Shown here one piece after another: positions 6,771 through 10,642 of a DNA stretch of 10,642 bases. The stretch's first letter is position 1. Each line of letters begins with the position of its first letter. The notes beneath the pieces are model-generated. The model was not told where the DNA came from. It did no database searches and saw only the letters and a list, made by a program, of their open reading frames with translations. This DNA is from Gammaproteobacteria bacterium (GTDB lineage: Bacteria > Pseudomonadota > Gammaproteobacteria > Steroidobacterales > Steroidobacteraceae). The stretch is taken from assembly GCA_030040525.1 (NCBI GenBank), contig JASHTN010000288.1, forward strand, positions 1 through 10,642, written 5' to 3'. A program made the translations under genes and the position numbers.

Positions 6771-7061
6771 ATGACCGAAGTCCAGAATGGCGGGACGCTC
6801 ACCGAGGAGCTGCGCACGCTGGTGAGCGATGCCGAGGCGCTGCTGCGCGCCGGCACGGGCGCCGACAACACCCAGGCGGCGCGGGAGCGCATCCAGGCGA
6901 CGCTGCAGGAACTGCGCGGACGTCTGGCCGCACTCGAGCAGGAGGCGAGCACCCGGGCGCGGGAGGTCGATACCTATGTGCGCGACAACCCCTGGCAGGC
7001 GATTGCGATCGCGGGCGGGGTCGCTCTGCTGGTCGGGCTCATCATGGGCCGCAGGGGATGA
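6771..7061 (+). CDS. DUF883 family protein, YqjD/ElaB-like
   Basis: A 96-residue protein of the ElaB/YqjD/DUF883 family. In E. coli members are C-tail-anchored inner-membrane proteins that bind ribosomes in stationary phase. Residues 8-70 form a long charged helix likely to be coiled coil (TEELRTLVSDAEALLRAG, then an ARERIQATLQELRGRLAALEQ stretch). The end carries the family signature DNPWQAIAIAGGVALLVGLIMGRR in residues 72-95, a glycine-rich single membrane segment capped by arginines. ATG 6771 has AGGAG at eight bases. It is the first of three ATGA-overlapped genes matching the E. coli yqjD-yqjE-yqjK order, which supports the family call. In E. coli that cassette is linked to RpoS; nothing in this sequence tests that. 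Ribosome binding here is an inference from family. Confidence 0.9.
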   Translation: MTEVQNGGTLTEELRTLVSDAEALLRAGTGADNTQAARERIQATLQELRGRLAALEQEASTRAREVDTYVRDNPWQAIAIAGGVALLVGLIMGRRG

Positions 7062-7462
7062 GCGCACCGGCCGCCTCCGCCGGCACGGACGAGGAGCCCG
7101 GTCACGGACCCGGGGTGCGTGAGCTGCTGACCACAGCGCTCGATGCCTTCCGTACCCGGTTGGATCTTGCGGCGGTCGAGCTCGAGATTCACCTGCTCGC
7201 GCTTGCGCGCATGCTGGTGTGGGCGGTGGCTGCGATCGTCTGCGGGCTGCTGGCCGTCGCCTTCAGCGTGACAGCGCTGATCGCCGCGCTATGGGACACG
7301 CACCGCTCGATGGGCCTGCTCGCGGGGAGCCTGTTGTTCCTCGTGTTCGCGGTGCTCTGCGGTCTCGTCGGCGCGCGCGCGTTCCGCGGCCAGCCCGGCA
7401 TTCTGTCCGGCTCGCTCGAGCAACTCGACGAGGACTACAAGCGCATGGGTGCCGGACGATGA
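7058..7462 (+). CDS. YqjE-like membrane protein (phage holin superfamily / DUF1469)
   Basis: A 134-residue inner-membrane protein. Residues 1-20 are a loose hydrophilic leader. Residues 20-48 form an amphipathic helix (RELLTTALDAFRTRLDLAAV and following ELEIH) typical of YqjE/DUF1469 proteins. Two hydrophobic segments follow at about 52-78 and 85-107, joined by a short polar loop (WDTHRS), and a charged tail ends the protein. The database family is labelled phage-holin-like, but chromosomal members in this cassette are not known lysis proteins and no endolysin or phage gene is nearby. The start ATG overlaps the preceding stop (ATGA) and the stop overlaps the next start, so the three proteins are probably made in step. 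Function is unknown; a membrane complex with the YqjD- and YqjK-like proteins is an inference. Confidence 0.87.
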   Translation: MSAPAASAGTDEEPGHGPGVRELLTTALDAFRTRLDLAAVELEIHLLALARMLVWAVAAIVCGLLAVAFSVTALIAALWDTHRSMGLLAGSLLFLVFAVLCGLVGARAFRGQPGILSGSLEQLDEDYKRMGAGR

Positions 7463-7824
7463 GCCGGCGCGTCGAGCTCGAGGCGCGCCGCCGCGCCCTG
7501 CTCGCCCGTTGCGAGCAGCAGCGCGCCGAGCTCACGCGACAGCTCACGCAGCTGCGCTCCGCCGGCCTCCTCGGGCTGCTGTCCCCGGGAGCATCGCCCG
7601 CGCGTGCCGGGAGCAGCGCGGCGCACCACCCGCTCGCCTGGGTGCTCGCGATCGGGGCAATCGTGCTGCTCGGCCGCACGCGCGAAGCGCTGAAGCTCCT
7701 CGTCTGGGTGCGCACCGTGCTGGCACTGGCCTCGCGTGCTGCGCAGGTCGTGCGCCTCGTCGCCAGCTTGCGCGCAGCGCGGCCCCAGCCGGAGGCCGAG
7801 CCCCGGATCCGATCCGTGTCCTGA
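7459..7824 (+). CDS. YqjK-like protein
   Basis: A 121-residue protein at the third position of the cassette. The N-terminus (RRVELEARRRALLARCEQQR, residues 3-22, then AELTRQL) is a basic coiled-coil-prone helix that strongly resembles the start of E. coli YqjK. A small Gly/Ser/Pro-rich linker follows (about 41-56), then a hydrophobic segment (59-72, WVLAIGAIVLLG region) and a second amphipathic, partly hydrophobic stretch (78-105) rich in Arg and Val. The end is polar. It starts by ATGA overlap with the YqjE-like gene. Its stop lies three bases from the stop of the convergent L,D-transpeptidase. Similarity outside the N-terminal helix is weak, so the name rests partly on gene order. Confidence 0.75.
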   Translation: MSRRVELEARRRALLARCEQQRAELTRQLTQLRSAGLLGLLSPGASPARAGSSAAHHPLAWVLAIGAIVLLGRTREALKLLVWVRTVLALASRAAQVVRLVASLRAARPQPEAEPRIRSVS

Positions 7825-7827
7825 GTG

Positions 7828-8877
7828 TCAGCGCCGCACTGTCGGGGACGCGGAGTCGCTCCCGGTCGCGAGGGTCTGCGTCGCGGTGGTCTGCGTCGCG
7901 GTGGCCTGCGTCGCGGTGGCCTGCGTCGCGGTGGCGCTCTCCGGGCTGTCGGCGGCGAGGCCGACGACCGTGGGAATGCCGCTGGCGGCGACGAGGGTCG
8001 CGCGCGCGAGGTCCCAGTTGATGGCGGCCGTGTCGTTGCCGACCGCTTTGTCGAGAAGCTTCGACAGCACGTCGAGGTCCGGATCGACGCTCTGACCTTC
8101 GGCGTCCACCGGCGGGTGCGCCTCGACCAGCAGCTGGCCGTCGACCCACGCCACCTTGACCGGATCGTTGATGAGCCAGACCTTGGTGCCGACCGGAATC
8201 AGTGGGAAGAGCGCCGCCACATCCTCCGGGTACATGCGGATGCACCCGTGTGTGACCGACATGCCGACGGCGATCGGGTTGTTGGTACCGTGAATCATGT
8301 ACTCGCCGTTGCCGGCAGCGAGCCGCAGCGCGAAGTCGCCGAGCGGGTTGTCCGGTCCCGGCGGCACTACGTCCGGAATCGGATCACCGTTCTCGGCATG
8401 CTCCTTGCGGATGGACTTCGGCGGATACCAGGCTGGATGCTTGATTTTCGCGATGACCCGCGTCTCCCCGATCGGGGTGCGCCAGTCCATCTTGCCGATG
8501 CCGACCGGGTAAGTGATGACGACGGCCGGCTCGCCCCTGCGGTGCGGCGGGTAGTAGTACAGTCGGTGCTCCGGCAGGTTCACCACGATGCCTTCGCGCG
8601 GACCCGGCGGCAGGATGCGCCGCCCCGGCAGCACCACCTGCCTGCCGGCGCCGGGAATCCAGACATCGAGACCGGGGTTGGCGCGGATGATCTCGTAGTA
8701 ACCGAGGCTATAGCGATGGGCGAGCTCGGGCAGACTGTCGGCGTACACCGTCGTGATGGTCACATTCTCGCCGACGACCGCGGAGCCGTCCGTGGGCAGC
8801 GCGACGATCTCCGCGAAGGCGCATGGCGCGCACAGGATCAGCCCGAGGCCGAGCGCAGCGAGCGTTGGATGTCTCAC
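7828..8877 (-). CDS. L,D-transpeptidase (LysM plus YkuD domain, ErfK/YbiS-like)
   Basis: A periplasmic enzyme of the ErfK/YbiS/YnhG type, which attaches outer-membrane lipoproteins to peptidoglycan or makes 3-3 crosslinks; which of these applies is not visible. With GTG 8877 as start the protein has 349 residues. A signal peptide (RHPTLAALGLGLILCAPCA region, probable cleavage after AFA at 22) is followed by a LysM-like module (about 41-85, ITTVYADSLPELAHRY) and a YkuD domain (about 96-238). The YkuD domain has the catalytic pattern HGTNNP, then SVTHGCIRM, with His196, His210 and Cys212. The tail (about 314-339) is made of ATATQ repeats. GTG is chosen because it yields a textbook signal peptide with GGGA eight bases upstream. 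ATG 8907 (ten codons longer) and ATG 8991 are alternatives; the latter would bury the signal peptide and nearly touch the divergent gene. No lipobox is present. Confidence 0.92.
   Translation of the reverse strand: MRHPTLAALGLGLILCAPCAFAEIVALPTDGSAVVGENVTITTVYADSLPELAHRYSLGYYEIIRANPGLDVWIPGAGRQVVLPGRRILPPGPREGIVVNLPEHRLYYYPPHRRGEPAVVITYPVGIGKMDWRTPIGETRVIAKIKHPAWYPPKSIRKEHAENGDPIPDVVPPGPDNPLGDFALRLAAGNGEYMIHGTNNPIAVGMSVTHGCIRMYPEDVAALFPLIPVGTKVWLINDPVKVAWVDGQLLVEAHPPVDAEGQSVDPDLDVLSKLLDKAVGNDTAAINWDLARATLVAASGIPTVVGLAADSPESATATQATATQATATQTTATQTLATGSDSASPTVRR
7876..7935. repeat. 15-bp tandem repeat, four units
   Basis: The unit CTGCGTCGCGGTGGC is repeated four times in a row at 7876-7890 (last base T), 7891-7905, 7906-7920 and 7921-7935, the last three identical. 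A decayed copy seems to precede the first. Read on the minus strand it encodes the pentapeptide ATATQ in the tail of the L,D-transpeptidase. The unit length is a multiple of three, so copy-number change keeps the frame. Confidence 0.93.
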
Positions 8878-8908
8878 TGTTGCGTCCCGAAACAGAATGT
8901 ATCCCATT

Positions 8909-8934
8909 GATTTGACGGCAGCGCCGATTTGACG
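8909..8934. repeat. Direct repeat GATTTGACG upstream of the L,D-transpeptidase
   Basis: GATTTGACG is present at 8909-8917 and again at 8926-8934, seventeen bases apart start to start. The repeats lie in the AT-richer divergent region, just upstream of the transpeptidase start. TTGACG resembles a plus-strand -35 box, but no -10 box stands at the right distance from either copy. A pair of regulator half-sites is possible; chance is also possible. Confidence 0.4.
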
Positions 8935-8963
8935 CGACCCCGAGGTCCCGGTTCCCACATCGG

Positions 8964-8978
8964 CCTCTATTGTAGAGG
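8964..8978. promoter_or_regulatory. Perfect inverted repeat with -10-like hexamers on both strands
   Basis: CCTCTA (8964-8969), a TTG spacer, and TAGAGG (8973-8978) form a perfect 6-3-6 inverted repeat. The minus strand carries TACAAT (8974-8969), five of six matches to a -10 box, facing the L,D-transpeptidase. The plus strand carries TATTGT (8968-8973), four of six, facing the DNA glycosylase gene. No good -35 box accompanies either. It may be an operator, a shared divergent promoter core, or both. Confidence 0.45.
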
Positions 8979-8999
8979 ATTCCTTTACCATCGCGCGCG

Positions 9000-9575
9000 G
9001 TGAGTGCCCCTCGCAAGCTGCCCCGCGCCTTCTTCGGCCGCAGCGCGCTCGTCGTTGCGCGCGAGCTCATCGGCATGCATCTGCTGCGCGACGACGGCGA
9101 GTGCGTGCGCCGCGGCCGCATCGTCGAGACCGAGGCGTACCCGGGTCCCGCCGATCGGGCGGCACACTCCTCGCGCGGGCGTACGGCGCGCACTGCGGTG
9201 ATGTTCGGGCCGCCGGGATATGCCTACGTCTACTTCATTTACGGCTTCTGGAACTGCGTGAACGTCGTGACCGCGCGTGCGGGGCTGCCGCACGCGGTGC
9301 TGTTGCGCGCGCTCGAGCCACTCGACGGTCTCACCGAGCGCACCTCGGGGCCAGGGCTGCTCTGCCGGGCCATGCACATCGATCGGCGCCTGAACGGCGC
9401 GGACCTCCTCGGCGAGGAGCTGTGGCTCGAGCGCCCGGCAAGGCGGCCGCCGCTGCGCATCGGGCGCAGCACGCGCATCGGCGTTGAGTACGCGGGCGAG
9501 TGGGCTGCGCGACGCTGGCGCTTCTTCGACCGCGCTTCGTGTTACGTTTCCACCGCCAGACGGAGGACCAACTGA
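9000..9575 (+). CDS. 3-methyladenine DNA glycosylase, AAG/MPG type
   Basis: A 191-residue base-excision repair enzyme that flips out and removes alkylated purines such as 3-methyladenine. It has the AAG fold rather than the AlkA or Tag folds. Aligning by motif with human AAG: ETEAY (43-47) supplies catalytic Glu45 and Tyr47, AAHS gives His56, YVYFIYG gives the intercalating Tyr81, and Asn88 of WNCVN matches Asn169. LLRALEPLDG (101-110) and SGPGLLCRA (116-124) are further family motifs. Length is normal for bacterial members. GTG 9000 is the only usable start after an in-frame TAG at 8973-8975; it has no visible Shine-Dalgarno, so translation may begin on a short leader or a leaderless message. 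The stop is directly followed by the dsbA start. Confidence 0.94.
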   Translation: MSAPRKLPRAFFGRSALVVARELIGMHLLRDDGECVRRGRIVETEAYPGPADRAAHSSRGRTARTAVMFGPPGYAYVYFIYGFWNCVNVVTARAGLPHAVLLRALEPLDGLTERTSGPGLLCRAMHIDRRLNGADLLGEELWLERPARRPPLRIGRSTRIGVEYAGEWAARRWRFFDRASCYVSTARRRTN

Positions 9576-10283
9576 ATGTCCATACGCAGCCCTGCCCGCA
9601 TGATCCCGGTAAGCGCCGCGCTGTGCGTGCTGACGGCAGTGCTGCCGCTGGCCGCCGGGCCCGTCAGCGCCCAGGCCGTAGAGGGACGCGACTACCGCAC
9701 GCTCAACCCCGCGCAGCCGACCAGCACTCCGCCCGGCAAGATCGAGCTCATCGAGTTCTTCTCCTACGGCTGTCCGCATTGCAGCGATTTCTATCCGCTG
9801 CTCACGGCCTGGCTGGCGAAGCAGCCCAAGGACGTCGTGCTCAAGCGGGTGCCGGTCGGCTTCGGGCGCCCGCAGTGGGTAAATCTGGCGCGCGCCTACT
9901 ACGCGCTGCTCGACAGCGGCGAGCTCGAGCGGCTCGATGGGGCGCTGTTTCATGCCATCCACGAGGAGCACCTGTCGCTGTTCGACCTGGAGACCCTCGC
10001 CGCCTGGGTCGGCAAGCACGGCGGCAACGCCGACCAGTTCACCAATGCCTACACCTCCTTCGGCGTCAACAACCAGACGGTGCAGGCCGATCAGATGGCC
10101 GAGGATTACCAGGTCACGGGAATTCCCACGCTCGCGGTGAACGGCCGCTACGTCGTGCTGGGCGAGGAGCGCGCGGCCGATGAGCACGCCGCGTTCCTCG
10201 AGCTGCTCAAGACCGCCGACAAAGTGATCGCGCTGGCGCGGGCCCGGATGCATGCCGCAGCGCCTGCCGGCGCGCAGCGCTGA
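9576..10283 (+). CDS. dsbA: Thiol:disulfide interchange protein DsbA
   Basis: A 235-residue periplasmic oxidoreductase that introduces disulfide bonds into exported proteins and is normally reoxidised by DsbB. A signal peptide occupies about 1-33 (hydrophobic core SAALCVLTAVLPLAA, Ala-rich end PVSAQA). The mature protein has the thioredoxin active site SYGCPHCSDFYP with Cys66 and Cys69, the helical insertion typical of DsbA, and the cis-proline loop GIPTLAVNG with Pro184. The CPHC dipeptide is that of E. coli DsbA and predicts a strongly oxidising protein. ATG 9576 immediately follows the glycosylase stop (TGAATG) and has GGAGG nine bases upstream; a second ATG at 9600 would shorten the signal peptide. 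No dsbB or dsbD lies in the window. It converges on the next gene with a 9-bp gap. Confidence 0.95.
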   Translation: MSIRSPARMIPVSAALCVLTAVLPLAAGPVSAQAVEGRDYRTLNPAQPTSTPPGKIELIEFFSYGCPHCSDFYPLLTAWLAKQPKDVVLKRVPVGFGRPQWVNLARAYYALLDSGELERLDGALFHAIHEEHLSLFDLETLAAWVGKHGGNADQFTNAYTSFGVNNQTVQADQMAEDYQVTGIPTLAVNGRYVVLGEERAADEHAAFLELLKTADKVIALARARMHAAAPAGAQR

Positions 10284-10292
10284 GCGAGCGCC

Positions 10293-10642
10293 TCAGGAGT
10301 CGGCCGCGCGGCTGAGCTCGAGCAGCCGGCTGCCCTCCGGCACCCGATCGCCGCGCGCGAAGTGCAGCGCCCCGACGGTACCTGCGTAGGGCGCAGTGAC
10401 GGTGTGCTCCATCTTCATGGCCTCGATCACCATGAGCGTGTCGCCCGCCGCCACCTGCTGCCCCACCGTGACCGGCACCGCCACGACCACCCCCGGGAGC
10501 GGAGTCGTCAGTCCGCCCGCAGCGGCTGCGGCCGAGAACTCGCGCGTGCGCGGATCCTCGACGCTGAACTCGTAGTGCATCTGCTCCTGCCAGAGATGCA
10601 CGCGCTCGCCGTCGGCGAGCCAGCGGGCCTGCCACCGCAGCT
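10293..10642 (-). CDS. Acyl-CoA carboxylase alpha subunit, C-terminal biotinyl domain (cut by window edge)
   Basis: Only the last 115 residues are visible; the gene continues past 10642. Residues near the end form a biotin carboxyl-carrier domain: LPGVVVAVPVTVGQQVAAGD, then VIEAMKMEHTV with the biotin-accepting lysine in AMKM, then YAGTVGALHFARGDRV and a short tail LLELSRAADS. The part before it (WLADGERVHLW, MHYEF, Ala-rich linker) matches the linker of biotin-dependent carboxylases such as methylcrotonyl-, propionyl- or geranyl-CoA carboxylase alpha subunits, rather than free-standing AccB. The substrate cannot be decided without the biotin carboxylase domain and the neighbouring beta-subunit gene, both outside the window. 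The stop is 9 bp from the convergent dsbA stop. Confidence 0.9.
   Translation of the reverse strand, partial: LRWQARWLADGERVHLWQEQMHYEFSVEDPRTREFSAAAAAGGLTTPLPGVVVAVPVTVGQQVAAGDTLMVIEAMKMEHTVTAPYAGTVGALHFARGDRVPEGSRLLELSRAADS

Noticed and set aside
7058..7462. Phage holin / lysis cassette
   Set aside because: The holin label is only a family name. Neighbours match the chromosomal yqjD-E-K cassette and no phage gene is present.
7876..7935. CRISPR-like array
   Set aside because: The units are contiguous without spacers, code for a peptide repeat in frame, and no cas gene is present.
8878..8991. L,D-transpeptidase start at ATG 8991
   Set aside because: It would put over 35 polar residues before the signal peptide and leave only eight bases to the divergent gene start, with no room for promoters.
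10284..10292. Bidirectional terminator between dsbA and the carboxylase gene
   Set aside because: The gap is nine bases and no flanking stem with a T-run was found.

Overview
The window reads as an ordinary, densely packed chromosomal segment of a GC-rich gammaproteobacterium of the Xanthomonadales/Nevskiales/Steroidobacter sort. The best clue is a fused aspartate kinase-diaminopimelate decarboxylase, known from Xanthomonas and Xylella relatives. Other support comes from a PBP1B with a UB2H domain, a yqjD-yqjE-yqjK cassette and a periplasmic DsbA. The lineage is inferred from gene content only. I see no phage, insertion sequence, integron, CRISPR array, tRNA or rRNA, and no base-composition island that would suggest transfer.

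Left part, minus strand, read from 6664 down to 1: transaldolase (tal), a short C4 zinc-finger TraR/DksA-family protein, a SAM hydroxide adenosyltransferase (DUF62), a small acidic protein, the fused lysAC, and the first 444 codons of mrcB (PBP1B), cut by the window edge. Spacing is tight: ATGA overlap between the DksA-like gene and the DUF62 gene, and a CTGA overlap between lysAC and mrcB. A good sigma70-like promoter lies just after the DUF62 stop, so the run probably contains at least two transcription units: tal-dksA-DUF62, then small protein-lysAC-mrcB. The second unit joins the first and last steps of lysine and meso-diaminopimelate metabolism to a murein polymerase.

Middle, plus strand, 6771-7824: a three-gene cassette joined by ATGA overlaps (DUF883/YqjD-like, YqjE-like membrane protein, YqjK-like). 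It is divergent from tal and converges on a minus-strand L,D-transpeptidase with LysM and YkuD domains (7828-8877), with only 3 bp between the two stop codons. The transpeptidase tail is encoded by a 15-bp tandem repeat.

Right part: a 122-bp divergent region with a perfect inverted repeat and a direct repeat, then plus-strand 3-methyladenine DNA glycosylase and dsbA (TGA directly followed by ATG). Last is the C-terminal biotinyl domain of a minus-strand acyl-CoA carboxylase alpha subunit, cut by the right edge. Cell-envelope functions recur (PBP1B, mDAP/lysine supply, L,D-transpeptidase, DsbA).

I did not find a convincing new biological system. The points most worth checking are the apparent CTG start of mrcB, the symmetric element at 8964-8978, the DksA-like/DUF62 coupling, and the repeat tail of the L,D-transpeptidase. 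Coding covers nearly the whole window and no gene-free stretch exceeds about 125 bp.
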